A stretch of DNA of 64,000 bases from contig NZ_CP081001.1 of NCBI RefSeq assembly GCF_029590555.1, positions 310,001 through 374,000 on the forward strand, written 5' to 3'. Positions 1 to 7,905 of the stretch are shown in pieces; the stretch's first letter is position 1; every line of letters begins with the position of its first letter. Source of the DNA: Sphingobium sp. V4 (GTDB lineage: Bacteria > Pseudomonadota > Alphaproteobacteria > Sphingomonadales > Sphingomonadaceae). Made by a program: the position numbers and the translations under genes. The notes under the pieces are model-generated. The model was not told the origin of the DNA. It ran no database searches and was given only the letters and a program-made list of their open reading frames with translations.

Positions 1-85
1 GATCACCCAGGCGGCGGCGGACGCCGATGTCGAAGCGCATGGGGTCGAAGGGCATGGCGTCAAAGGGCATAGCGTCAAAGGACAT
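1..85 (-). CDS. modC: Molybdate ABC transporter ATP-binding protein ModC, N-terminal fragment
   Basis: Only the first 28 codons lie in the window; the gene runs off the left edge. The fragment ends in RFDIGVRRRLGD, which matches the usual start of ModC proteins, and the start overlaps the end of modB by 11 bases, as expected in a modBC operon. The unusual part is the N-terminus. Four in-frame ATG codons sit exactly 15 bases apart (at 85, 70, 55 and 40), each opening a five-codon unit of the form M-x-F-D-x. The true start could be any of the four. ModC would be the cytoplasmic ATPase that energises molybdate import through ModB. The identity is inferred from the short match and the context. 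Confidence 0.75.
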   Translation of the reverse strand, partial: MSFDAMPFDAMPFDPMRFDIGVRRRLGD

Positions 86-779
86 GGGGCGCACGTCCAT
101 GGGTCATGCGGCGCGCGAGCAGTTCGGACAGGAGCAGCGCGCCGAGTGACAGCAACACCGAAATGATGGCGAAGCGGCTGACCGTCGCTTCGGCGCCTGG
201 CATCTGGAGCGCGGCATAGATGGCGATCGGCAATGTGCGGGTTTCGCCGGGAATGTCGGAGACGAAGGTGATGGTCGCGCCGAATTCCCCGATCGAGCGG
301 GCGAACCCCAGCATCGCGCCCGCCAGCACGCCGGGCAGGGACAGCGGCAGCGAAATAGACAGGAAGGTGCGAATGCGGGATGCGCCCAGCGTCTGCGCCG
401 CCTGTTCCAGCCGCCGATCGACGGCTTCGATCGAAAGGCGCATCGCCCGCACCATCAGCGGCATGGCCATGATCGCGGCGGCGAGCGCCGCGCCGGTCCA
501 GCGGAACAGCAGGGTGACGCCGAACCACTGGTCGAGCCAGCGGCCGATGGGGCCGTTGATGCCGAAGAGAATCAGCAGCAGCCATCCGGTCACGACCGGC
601 GGCACGACGAGGGGCAGGTGGACCAGCGCGTCAAGCAGCAGCTTGCCGGGGAAGCGCCGGCGCGCCAGTATCCACGCCAGGCCGAAGGCGACCGGCAGCA
701 TGGCCGTCACCGCGACCAGGCTGACCTTCAGCGACAGGCTGATGACGGTCCAATCGTCGGGCGTCAGGGAAAAATCCAT
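75..779 (-). CDS. modB: Molybdate ABC transporter permease ModB
   Basis: This 234-residue inner-membrane permease has about five hydrophobic helices. The cytoplasmic EAA loop is visible as EQAAQTLGASRIRTFLSISLP at about residues 125-145, which docks on the ATPase ModC. Length and motif fit the ModB/CysTW permease family. The start is placed at the ATG at 779 because the hydrophobic protein begins there; the frame stays open upstream but the translation is non-hydrophobic and Arg-rich. It overlaps modC downstream. The substrate-binding gene modA is on the same strand but 960 bases upstream, separated by an opposing HAD gene. Molybdate is the inferred substrate because of modA and the molybdopterin protein nearby. 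Confidence 0.9.
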   Translation of the reverse strand: MDFSLTPDDWTVISLSLKVSLVAVTAMLPVAFGLAWILARRRFPGKLLLDALVHLPLVVPPVVTGWLLLILFGINGPIGRWLDQWFGVTLLFRWTGAALAAAIMAMPLMVRAMRLSIEAVDRRLEQAAQTLGASRIRTFLSISLPLSLPGVLAGAMLGFARSIGEFGATITFVSDIPGETRTLPIAIYAALQMPGAEATVSRFAIISVLLSLGALLLSELLARRMTHGRAPHVL

Positions 780-991
780 GCCCGCTGCGTGGGGGATATG
801 CGCCGTTCCGTCAAGAAAGCCAGGCTGTGCCGAATATGAATGTCTTGCCCACCATGTTTTTAATTTGTCGCATTTTTTCCTATTGCGACGCGATTGGCTT
901 TGGCTGGAAAAGGGCGTCACGTTGGCGTAGCGCCCGGTCATCCGAGGGTCGCAACCGCTCTATTTTTCACTTCATCCGACAGGACAGGTGC

Positions 992-1738
992 ATGAAAGAA
1001 TTGATCGCGTTCGATCTCGACGGAACGCTGGCCGAAAGCAAGCAGCCTTTGGGCGAAGCGATGGGGGAAGCGATGGCCGACCTGCTGGAGGTCGCGCATG
1101 TCGCGGTGATTTCCGGCGGCGACTGGCCGCAGTTCGACAAGCAGGTGGCGAGCCGGCTGCCAGCGCGGGCGGACGTGACGCGGCTGTGGCTGATGCCGAC
1201 GACCGGCACCAAGCTGTTCACCTGGCGTGATGGCGGCTGGCATCCGGTCTATGCCGAATTGTTCGATGCGGGGCAGAAGGGCGCGATCCTGGAGGCGTTC
1301 GACGCGTCGCTGGAGGCGACCGGCTTCGTGCCCGAACAGACCTGGGGCGAGCGGATCGAGGATCGTGGCAGTCAGATCACCTTCTCCGCGCTCGGCCAGC
1401 AGGCGCCGATCCATGCCAAGGAAGGGTGGGACCCCGATTTCGCCAAGCGCAAGGTGATCCAGGCGGACCTGCGCCAGCGTTTGCCGGGCCTCTCGATCAA
1501 CATGGGAGGCGCGACCTCGATCGACGTCACGCGCGAGGGCGTTGACAAGGCCTATGGTCTCAAGAAGCTGCGCGACGCGAGCGGGATCGCGCTCGACGCG
1601 ATGATGTTCATCGGCGACGCCATCTTCCCCGGCGGCAACGACTATCCGGCCAAGGAACTGGGGCTGGATACGGTGCGGGTGCGCGATCCGGAGGAAACGC
1701 TGGCGGTCATCGCCGCGATCGTCGCCTGCCAGAAATGA
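992..1738 (+). CDS. HAD-IIB family hydrolase, phosphomannomutase-like
   Basis: A 248-residue cytoplasmic phosphatase/phosphomutase of the haloacid dehalogenase superfamily. Motif I is FDLDGT with nucleophile D8 and acid/base D10. The C-terminal metal motif is FIGDAIFPGGND at about residues 208-219. The cap region contains GERIEDRGSQITFSALGQ and GATSIDVTREGVDKAYG, which resemble the eukaryotic-type phosphomannomutase branch of class IIB HADs. Its substrate is probably a sugar phosphate, but this is not shown by sequence alone. The gene sits between modA and modBC and faces the opposite way, ending three bases from the modA stop codon, so it is convergent with modA and divergent from modB. Confidence 0.82.
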   Translation: MKELIAFDLDGTLAESKQPLGEAMGEAMADLLEVAHVAVISGGDWPQFDKQVASRLPARADVTRLWLMPTTGTKLFTWRDGGWHPVYAELFDAGQKGAILEAFDASLEATGFVPEQTWGERIEDRGSQITFSALGQQAPIHAKEGWDPDFAKRKVIQADLRQRLPGLSINMGGATSIDVTREGVDKAYGLKKLRDASGIALDAMMFIGDAIFPGGNDYPAKELGLDTVRVRDPEETLAVIAAIVACQK

Positions 1739-1741
1739 GGA

Positions 1742-2512
1742 TCAGGGCGCGCTGAAGCCGTAGCGCGCCAGGATCGACCGGCCGATCGAGGACAGCAGGA
1801 AGCGGCGGAAGGCTTCGGCGTCCTTGTGCCGGCTGGAGGTCAGCCGGGCGACAGGATAGCGGATCGGCGCGTGGCTGCCGGGGGGGAAGGTGCCGACCAG
1901 GGCGACGTTCCTGCTGGCGCGCGCATCAGTTCCATAGACGATGCCGAGCGGGGTGGCACCGCGTTCGACCAGGGCGAGCGCGGCGCGGACATTGTCGGCG
2001 CGCGCGACCTTGTGTTCGACAGATGCCCACACGCCCAACGCGGTGAGCGCCGCCTTGCCATATTTCCCGGCCGGCACGCTATCGGGATCGGCCATGGCGA
2101 GGCGTCCGTCGCCCAGCGCACGCGCGATCGGCATTCCGCGCGCGATGCGCAAATGGACCGGCTTTGCCGCAGGCCGCACCAGCACGAGCCGATTGCCCGC
2201 CATATTGGCCCGCGTGCCGCGTGCCACCAGTCCCGCGCCTTCCACATCGTCCATCCATTCCTCGTCGGCGGACAGGAACAGGTCGGCGGGGGCGCCGGCC
2301 CTGATCTGTCGCGCGAGGGCGGAGGAACCGGCAAAGGACAGGACCGGGCGTGGATGGCCGCGCGCCGCCCATGCGTCCGCCGCAGCGTTCATGGCTTCCT
2401 GCATACTGGCGGCGGCCAGCAGCAGCGGGCCGCGATCGCCGGGTGCGGCATGGGCCAGGGAGGCGCTGAGCAGAGCGATCAGCGCGAGGGCGCGGAACAG
2501 GAGCGTCATCAT
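1742..2512 (-). CDS. modA: Molybdate ABC transporter substrate-binding protein ModA
   Basis: A 256-residue periplasmic binding protein. Residues 1-23 form a signal peptide (MMTLLFRALALIALLSASLAHA). The mature part begins with LLLAAASMQEAMN and continues with SFAGSSALARQI and GAPADLFLSADEEWMD, the oxyanion-binding signature regions of the ModA family. Length is typical. Two adjacent ATG codons at 2512 and 2509 are both possible starts; an AGGCGGG stretch lies just upstream. It delivers molybdate to ModBC. It is separated from modB by an opposing HAD gene and so probably has its own promoter. It is divergent from the molybdopterin-oxidoreductase-like gene at 2622, which fits a molybdenum-related neighbourhood. 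Confidence 0.9.
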   Translation of the reverse strand: MMTLLFRALALIALLSASLAHAAPGDRGPLLLAAASMQEAMNAAADAWAARGHPRPVLSFAGSSALARQIRAGAPADLFLSADEEWMDDVEGAGLVARGTRANMAGNRLVLVRPAAKPVHLRIARGMPIARALGDGRLAMADPDSVPAGKYGKAALTALGVWASVEHKVARADNVRAALALVERGATPLGIVYGTDARASRNVALVGTFPPGSHAPIRYPVARLTSSRHKDAEAFRRFLLSSIGRSILARYGFSAP

Positions 2513-2621
2513 GCCCGCCTGTGTGCGCCGGGGAGGATGCCGAGGCAAGTGCCGCTTTTGTCCTCCGCTTCAATGCGCTAGGGGCGGAACATGAGCGATC
2601 GTATCGGGACATCGCATTGAG

Positions 2622-4262
2622 ATGGCGATCGTGAGAAGCCAGTGCGGCCAGTGCGCCTTAGGGTGCGGCATCCGCGTGCTGACCGGTGAGGACCGCGATC
2701 TGCGGATCGAGGGCGACCCCACCCACCCTGCGAATGGCGGGCTGCTTTGCGCGCGGGGGCGTGCGCTCGAGCTAGGCGAAGGGCTTGACGGCCGGTTGCT
2801 TCATCCTCTGGTGCAGGGGCGACGGCAAGGATGGGAGCGCGTGATCGCGCAGCTTGCGCGGCGGTTGTCCGCCATCCGGGCGCGCCATGGCCCCGGCAGC
2901 ATCGCGCTCCATGTGGGCGGCGGCCTGCTGACCGAGGATTATTATGTCGCCAACAAGCTGATGAAGGGCTTTTTCGGGTCGGCCCATATCCATGCGCCCT
3001 GGCTGGGCGATGTCGGGCGGTTGCAGCGCGCTGCCTATGGCGAGGATGTCATGCCGGGTACATTGGAGGATGTCGGCCGGGCGGGCACCATCCTGCTGCT
3101 GGGTGGGCAGATCAGCCGCGACCATCCGGTGCTGATCGACCGGGTGCAGGCTGCGCGGGCGGATGGCGCGCGGCTGATCCATGTGGCGACGGCAGGCGAG
3201 CAACTTGGGCCGGAGGCGGACCTCCATCTCTCTATCGCTGCGGGGAGCATGGCGCGGCTGATCGGCGGCTTGCTGCTCCATTGCCGCGATGCCGGGGTAG
3301 CCAAAGCTGCTGGCCTTGTCGTGCCGGACGGCTATTGGGATGATCTGCGCCGAGGTCATGACATCTGGTCGGTTGCCCGTGCCTGCGCCGTGCCGCCGGC
3401 GACGATCCGCGGCTTTTATGAGACGTGGGTGGCGGAGGGTCGTGCGGTGACGCTGGCGGCCGGGACGGACCGGGCGACGGCGGCGGCGATCCTGAACCTG
3501 CATCTCGCCGCGGCGCGCATCGGCCGTCCGGGCACCGCGCCCTTCCTGATCGGCGGCGGGGCCAACGGCATGGGCGCGCGCGAGGTGGGGTGCATGGCCG
3601 ATGGCCTTGCCGCGCATATGGGTTTCGATGCCGGGGCACTGGACCGGGCCGCCCGCTTCTGGGGCGCGCGCGACCTGGTGCGCGGGGCGGGGCTGGAGGG
3701 CGAGGCGCTGCTGCGCGCCATGCGCGACGGGGAGGTGAAAGCGCTGTGGAGCATCGGGCCGGATGAGGCGGCTTCAGACTGGCTGAGGGAAGCCCGCGCG
3801 CTGGTGCCGCTGTCGATCCGCGCGACGGACCGGGGTGAGCCGGATGCGGGCGGCTGGACTTTCCAACTGCCCTCGGCGGCCTGGATCGAGAAGGACGGGA
3901 CGCTGACCGGCATGGACCGGCTGATCAGCCGCCAGCGTCGCCTGCTCGATCTGCCAGGAGAGGCTCGGCCGGACTGGTGGATGCTGACCAAGGTGGCCCA
4001 GGCGATGGGATGGGGCGACGCTTTCCATTATGAATGGGCGGCCGATATCTATCGCGAGCATGTGCGGCTGACCGCCTATCGCAATGACGGCGCGCGGCTG
4101 CTCAACCTTAAGCGCCATGCGCCGATCTCCAACCCGGCCTACGCCGAACTGACGCCATGGCGCTGGGGGGAGGTGCCGTTCGACGAGGGGCGGTTCGCGA
4201 CGCCGGACGGGCGGCCGCGATTGCTGGCGCCGGGCGATCAGACGGACGCCGCTATCCCCTGA
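2622..4262 (+). CDS. NasA-like molybdopterin oxidoreductase homologue lacking catalytic Cys and C-terminal domain
   Basis: This 546-residue protein follows assimilatory nitrate reductase (NasA/NapA, bis-MGD family) closely over most of its length. It has an N-terminal 4Fe-4S site (C8, C11, C15, C43), then GLLTEDYYVANKLMKGF at 101-117, VMPGTLEDVG and HPVLIDRV, a later NAMG-like GANGMGAREVG, and RISRQR-like LISRQRRLLDLPGEARPDWW. Two parts are missing. The segment that in NasA reads TNSRLCM and supplies the Mo-ligand Cys is replaced by HAPWLG, without any Cys. The protein also ends right after ATPDGRPRLL, where the dinucleotide-binding C-terminal domain should begin. It may be non-catalytic, have another role, or be decaying. 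The start is the ATG after a 9-codon reading frame (2591-2620). Its 3' end overlaps the opposing glycosyltransferase by 25 bases. Confidence 0.8.
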   Translation: MAIVRSQCGQCALGCGIRVLTGEDRDLRIEGDPTHPANGGLLCARGRALELGEGLDGRLLHPLVQGRRQGWERVIAQLARRLSAIRARHGPGSIALHVGGGLLTEDYYVANKLMKGFFGSAHIHAPWLGDVGRLQRAAYGEDVMPGTLEDVGRAGTILLLGGQISRDHPVLIDRVQAARADGARLIHVATAGEQLGPEADLHLSIAAGSMARLIGGLLLHCRDAGVAKAAGLVVPDGYWDDLRRGHDIWSVARACAVPPATIRGFYETWVAEGRAVTLAAGTDRATAAAILNLHLAAARIGRPGTAPFLIGGGANGMGAREVGCMADGLAAHMGFDAGALDRAARFWGARDLVRGAGLEGEALLRAMRDGEVKALWSIGPDEAASDWLREARALVPLSIRATDRGEPDAGGWTFQLPSAAWIEKDGTLTGMDRLISRQRRLLDLPGEARPDWWMLTKVAQAMGWGDAFHYEWAADIYREHVRLTAYRNDGARLLNLKRHAPISNPAYAELTPWRWGEVPFDEGRFATPDGRPRLLAPGDQTDAAIP

Positions 4263-5410
4263 AGATGCGCGAGCAACGCGTCGCCATTGGCCTGCCAGGT
4301 GAAGCGCAGCGCGGTTTCGCGCACCGCTGCCTGCGCGGGCGGATCATCCAGGATCGCGCGGATGGCGGCGGCGATGGCTTCGGGATCGCGCGCCACGATC
4401 TGCCCCGCCTCCGGCCGGTCGAGCAGTTCGCGCGCGCCCCCCACGTCGCTGATGACGATGGGGGTGCCGCACGCCAGCGATTCGACCCAGGCATTGGCGA
4501 GACCTTCCGATTCGGACGGCAGCGCCATGACATCGGCGGCGGCGAAGATGCGGGGCAGCTTGTGATGCGGGACCGAGCCGAGAAAGCCGATCCGCCGTTC
4601 CACGCCCAGTTCCTGTGCGAGATTTTCCAGCGTGCGCCGATATTGCCCCTGACCCGCCAGCAGCAGCGTGACGTCGGGCAGATGCGGCAGCGCGCGCACC
4701 AGCAGATCCTGGCCCTTGCGTGGAATGAGCGCGCCGACGCTGAGCACCACGGGGCCGTTGAAGTCGAGCGCCGCCTTGGCCGCGGCGCGGTCGGTGATTT
4801 CGAATGTGTCGAGATCAACGCCAGTATAGTGGACGCGGATCTTGTCTCCGTCGATTCCCATCCGCATCATCGATCGCCGCATCGCGTCGGACACGGCGAG
4901 GAGCCCGGCGGCGCCGTCGGCTGCCTTGCGCACCATGTGGCGCGTGCCGCCCTGCGTCCCCCAATAGTGGATGTCGGCGCCGCGGGCCTTCACCGAATAG
5001 GGGACGCCCAGCGCCTTCGACAATCTTTGCGCCACCGGGCCATCGGGGAAGAAGAAGCTGGCGTCGATCACGTCGAAGGACTTTTCGGCGTGCAGCCGCC
5101 TCACCAGCGGCAGGATCGCACGGGTCATGGCGCCGACATTGGTGCGCCCGCCGAATTTGGGGATGATGGAAAAAGTCGGGCGATAAACGGTCAACTCGCG
5201 CCATCGCTCCTTGCGCGGCAGGGCGCGGAGCGCGGCGTAGCGGCTGGCGAGCGACAGCGGCCAGGGCGGCAGTCCGACCGGCGCGACCACGGTCACGTCG
5301 GCTTCCGGGCGGCTGGCCAGTTCGCGCGCCTGCCTTTCCACGAACACGCCGAAATTGGGCCGGCTGATGTCGGGAAAGAGGGTCGACAGCATGAGGACGT
5401 TGAATGTCAT
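4238..5410 (-). CDS. Glycosyltransferase family 4 protein
   Basis: A 390-residue GT-B fold glycosyltransferase. The N-terminal acceptor domain starts with NVLMLSTLFPDISRPNFGVFVERQAREL. The C-terminal Rossmann domain has VVLSVGALIPRKGQDLLVRAL at about residues 224-244 and the donor-binding SESEGLANAWVESLACGTPIV region with the conserved E-x7-E pair (about residues 308-325). Family 4 enzymes such as these use nucleotide sugars to build exopolysaccharide or lipopolysaccharide in the cytoplasm. No other polysaccharide genes are adjacent, so the acceptor is unknown. It converges with the NasA-like gene, overlapping by 25 bases. An ATG at 5410 gives full family length. Confidence 0.88.
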   Translation of the reverse strand: MTFNVLMLSTLFPDISRPNFGVFVERQARELASRPEADVTVVAPVGLPPWPLSLASRYAALRALPRKERWRELTVYRPTFSIIPKFGGRTNVGAMTRAILPLVRRLHAEKSFDVIDASFFFPDGPVAQRLSKALGVPYSVKARGADIHYWGTQGGTRHMVRKAADGAAGLLAVSDAMRRSMMRMGIDGDKIRVHYTGVDLDTFEITDRAAAKAALDFNGPVVLSVGALIPRKGQDLLVRALPHLPDVTLLLAGQGQYRRTLENLAQELGVERRIGFLGSVPHHKLPRIFAAADVMALPSESEGLANAWVESLACGTPIVISDVGGARELLDRPEAGQIVARDPEAIAAAIRAILDDPPAQAAVRETALRFTWQANGDALLAHLQGIAASV

Positions 5411-5539
5411 GGTCCCTCTTTTGGATGCACAGCTTTGACTTATGGTTAAGCGCAGAGCGACAAATTGGCTAGGGGAGCGAATGTGGCATGTGCATCCCCT
5501 TTGGGTGGAGGAGTGGCATCACAGGGTGCAACCGCCCTG

Positions 5540-6103
5540 CTACAGGCGTCGCACCAGCTGTTCGGCGACGGCGGCCCAGGGCGGGTCGGTCAACACCAGC
5601 TGCCTGGTGCCCGAACCGAGCGGCAGAAGTTGCAGGCGGTCGCCTTCCCGCCCGATCAGCCGCCCGAACAGGAAGCGTCCGGCGGGCCGGGGCAGCAATA
5701 TGTCGCGATTGAGCGCGCTGGCATAATCGTCTGGCGCGATGCGGCGGCACCAGATGGCGTCTCCCGCGCGATAGTCGCCGATGCTGGCGCCCACATGCAC
5801 GCCCACCATGCCGTCCGACCCGATCGGGGGCGGGAAGGACAGTGGACGGGTCGGCGCGCGTGCGCCGTCGGGGCCGAGCAGGGCGGCGACCGCCACTTCG
5901 CTCTGTCCCGGCAGCGCCACCAGTTCGGCGCTGGTCACGCCAAGCGCCTGCGCGATGCGGTTCAGCCATTTGACAGACACGGTGCGGGTTCCGGTTTCCA
6001 GTCGCCCGATCGTCTGTGCAGTGGTAGGCGGATCGCACAGGGCGCCGACCTGTTCCAGGGTCAGTCCCTTCGCCTTGCGGACCTCGCGGATGCGGGTAAT
6101 CAT
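5540..6103 (-). CDS. XRE-family helix-turn-helix transcriptional regulator
   Basis: A 187-residue regulator. Residues 1-60 form a Cro/CI-type HTH (REVRKAKGLTLEQVGALCD ... TAQTIGRLETGTRTVSVKWLNRIAQALGV). The C-terminal half (about 85-185) contains VHVGASIGDYRAGDAIWCRRI and resembles the LexA/CI S24 fold, but I do not see the Ser-Lys protease dyad, so it is more likely a sensory or dimerisation domain. The start at 6103 is favoured over an ATG 12 bases upstream because a GAGG lies six bases before it. It is divergent from the DUF6456 gene, with a 95-base shared promoter region holding a short AACC-N5-GGTT dyad at 6119-6131. Target genes are unknown. Confidence 0.82.
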   Translation of the reverse strand: MITRIREVRKAKGLTLEQVGALCDPPTTAQTIGRLETGTRTVSVKWLNRIAQALGVTSAELVALPGQSEVAVAALLGPDGARAPTRPLSFPPPIGSDGMVGVHVGASIGDYRAGDAIWCRRIAPDDYASALNRDILLPRPAGRFLFGRLIGREGDRLQLLPLGSGTRQLVLTDPPWAAVAEQLVRRL

Positions 6104-6198
6104 TGCGGACCTCACGATAACCTATTTGGTTTTCCGTTTCCTACAGATTATCCGATATGGCAAGCCTTATCCTCATGATTCTTAGGATGGAGGCGCGG

Positions 6199-6654
6199 AT
6201 GACGAACCATGTCGAGCAGCAGGTCGAAGGGCCGGACGGCCAACGGCGGACGGTAATGGTCCATCTTGGCGAGTCGCCTCTGTCCTGGCTGCACGCGCGC
6301 GGCCATCTGAGCGAGCGCCATTTTGTCGCGGGCGACATGCTGCGTGCCGACTGGGAAAGGGCCGGGCTGGGCGCGCGCGTGACGATGCGCTGGGATGCGG
6401 CCCCGCGCGAGGGCGGACGGCGCGGACCGGGCCGCCGGAGTGATCCGACCTTGGCGCAACTGTCCGCCCGCGAGCGGTTCGACGGGGCGATCGGGGCCGC
6501 CGGGCCGGGGCTGGCGGACATATTGTGGCGGGTCGCCTGTGCCGGCGAAGGGCTGGTTGCGGCGGAAAAGGCGCTGGGCTGGCCGAGCCGGGCGGGCAAG
6601 CTGGTGCTGACCCTGGCGCTGGACCGGGTCGCATCCTGGTATCGGGTGCCGTAA
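6199..6654 (+). CDS. DUF6456 domain-containing protein
   Basis: A 151-residue protein. The C-terminal 80 residues contain DPTLAQLSARERFDGAIGA, ILWRVACAGEGLVAAEKALGWP and LVLTLALDRVASWY. This matches the alphaproteobacterial DUF6456 family as I remember it. That domain is usually the tail of small HTH-like proteins and its function is not known. The N-terminal part (EGPDGQRRTVMVHLGESPLSWLHARGHL) is conserved-looking but unassigned. The start at 6199 follows GGAGG with a five-base spacer. It is transcribed divergently from the XRE regulator and may be under its control, which is inference from position only. Confidence 0.72.
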   Translation: MTNHVEQQVEGPDGQRRTVMVHLGESPLSWLHARGHLSERHFVAGDMLRADWERAGLGARVTMRWDAAPREGGRRGPGRRSDPTLAQLSARERFDGAIGAAGPGLADILWRVACAGEGLVAAEKALGWPSRAGKLVLTLALDRVASWYRVP

Positions 6655-6688
6655 AGACGGGCTTCGACAAACCCGGCGCCAACGGAGG

Positions 6689-7231
6689 TCAGCCGAGCAT
6701 CCCCGCGCCCAGCAGGAGCAGCAGCTTCACGTCAATCGCATAGCCTTCCTGCCGCCAGGCGTTGACCTGATCGGGCAGGCTGGCGAGCGGGACGCGGTGG
6801 ACATGGATGTCCTCGCCATCGACGCCGCCGCCTTCGCCCGTCCTTTCCAGCCCATGGGCGCGGAACAGGGTAAAGCTTTCCGACACCATGCCGGGGGAGC
6901 TGTAGAATTGGCCGAGCGATTCGAGCCGGGCGGGGCGGTAGCCGGTTTCTTCCTCCAGTTCGCGCGCGGCGGCCAGGCTGGCGTCCTCGCCCGCGTCATG
7001 ATCGCCGACGAGCCCGGCGGGCAGTTCGATGCAGCGGCGGCCAAGCGGGACGCGATATTGATCGACGAGCAGGACGTGCCGGCCGTCGGCCGCTTCGTCG
7101 ATGGCCAGGATGACGGCGGCGTGGATGCCGCGCGCGCGGCCGACATATTCCCATTTTCCGCGTTTCTTGGCGGTGATGAAGCGGCCGGCCCACATCACTT
7201 CTTCCGGCACGGTCCGGTCGGGGTCGGTCAT
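6689..7231 (-). CDS. Nudix hydrolase, ADP-ribose pyrophosphatase-like
   Basis: A 180-residue enzyme with a clear Nudix box at about residues 74-96: G-x5-E-x7-REL-x-EE-x-GY, read as GDHDAGEDASLAAARELEEETGY. Upstream is the ADP-sugar pyrophosphatase-type segment VLLVDQYRVPLGRRCIELPAGLV, and downstream is LGQFYSSPGMVSESFTLF, typical of NudF/ADP-ribose hydrolases. It would hydrolyse nucleoside diphosphate sugars in the cytoplasm. Its ATG overlaps the stop codon of the preceding TPM-domain gene (ATGA), so it is the last gene of a lemA-TPM-TPM-nudix operon. The exact substrate is not determined. Confidence 0.87.
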   Translation of the reverse strand: MTDPDRTVPEEVMWAGRFITAKKRGKWEYVGRARGIHAAVILAIDEAADGRHVLLVDQYRVPLGRRCIELPAGLVGDHDAGEDASLAAARELEEETGYRPARLESLGQFYSSPGMVSESFTLFRAHGLERTGEGGGVDGEDIHVHRVPLASLPDQVNAWRQEGYAIDVKLLLLLGAGMLG

Positions 7232-7905
7232 AATTCGATCAGCCTGTCGGGTAGTTCATTGATGTCGTCATGCGCGCGCGGGAAGTGGGTGGCGAGGACG
7301 GCGCCCACTTGGCGCACGGCCCCGGCCAAGCCTTCGCCGGCGCGGCCAGCGCGGATCGCGTCGATCAGTGCGGCCATCGCCTCGCCCCAGGCTTCCGGTG
7401 CGACCTTTTCGTTGATCGCCCGGTCGGCCACGATCTCGGCGCGATGTTCGTCGAGCGAGAGATAGATGAGGACTCCGGTGCGTCCATGGGTGCGCGCTTC
7501 GGCCGCGGTACGGAAGAGGAGGATAGCGCGGCGTCGCACCCGGCGCGCCTTGGTCGCGCGCGGGGTCATCAGCATCCGCAGCGGCATGATCGCCAGCAGA
7601 TAGCGCACGACCAGGAATTTGAGGATGAGCAGGCCGAGCAGGCCGGTCAGCAGCTTCCAGTCGGCCAGCTCATGCTCCCAGTCGAGCAGCAAGGTCGAGA
7701 GGAAGGCGCGCAGATGCGCCGGATAGGCGGCCATCAGCGCCAGGGCGATGAACACCGCCGCCGCCGCCCAGCTGAGGCCGACATCATGATAGCTGTCGGA
7801 CCGTCGCGCGACGATGGTGACGATCTCGCCAGAGGTCTGTTCTTCGGCCTCCGCCACGGCGGCGGACACCAGATGATGGTCGGCCTGCGTCAGATGAAGC
7901 TGCAT
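7228..7905 (-). CDS. TPM-domain membrane protein
   Basis: A 225-residue protein with an interrupted TPM (YgcG/TLP18.3) domain. The N-terminal strand region SAAVAEAEEQTSGEIVTIV is followed by two to three hydrophobic segments (about 45-65 and 90-112), then RTAAEARTHGRTGVLIYLSLDEHRAEIVAD at about 133-162, which is the conserved core. Such proteins are commonly the second TPM partner beside a LemA protein. The role is unclear; envelope quality control or protease-associated functions have been proposed for relatives. The start is the ATG at 7905, which overlaps the upstream stop as TGATG; a GTG directly before it is a weaker option. Confidence 0.78.
   Translation of the reverse strand: MQLHLTQADHHLVSAAVAEAEEQTSGEIVTIVARRSDSYHDVGLSWAAAAVFIALALMAAYPAHLRAFLSTLLLDWEHELADWKLLTGLLGLLILKFLVVRYLLAIMPLRMLMTPRATKARRVRRRAILLFRTAAEARTHGRTGVLIYLSLDEHRAEIVADRAINEKVAPEAWGEAMAALIDAIRAGRAGEGLAGAVRQVGAVLATHFPRAHDDINELPDRLIEL

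Noticed and set aside
867..889. Inverted repeat GTCGCA-N11-TGCGAC between modB and the HAD gene, considered as a ModE box
   Set aside because: Only six-base arms and no resemblance to the known ModE consensus; too weak to call an operator.
6119..6131. AACC-N5-GGTT dyad upstream of the XRE regulator, considered as its operator
   Set aside because: Four-base arms are expected by chance in this much sequence; noted only in the regulator entry.
6655..6690. GGGCTTCGACAAACCCGG between the DUF6456 and Nudix genes, considered as a further dispersed repeat
   Set aside because: Short, with no matching partner elsewhere in the window; it is probably the weak end structure of the two convergent genes.
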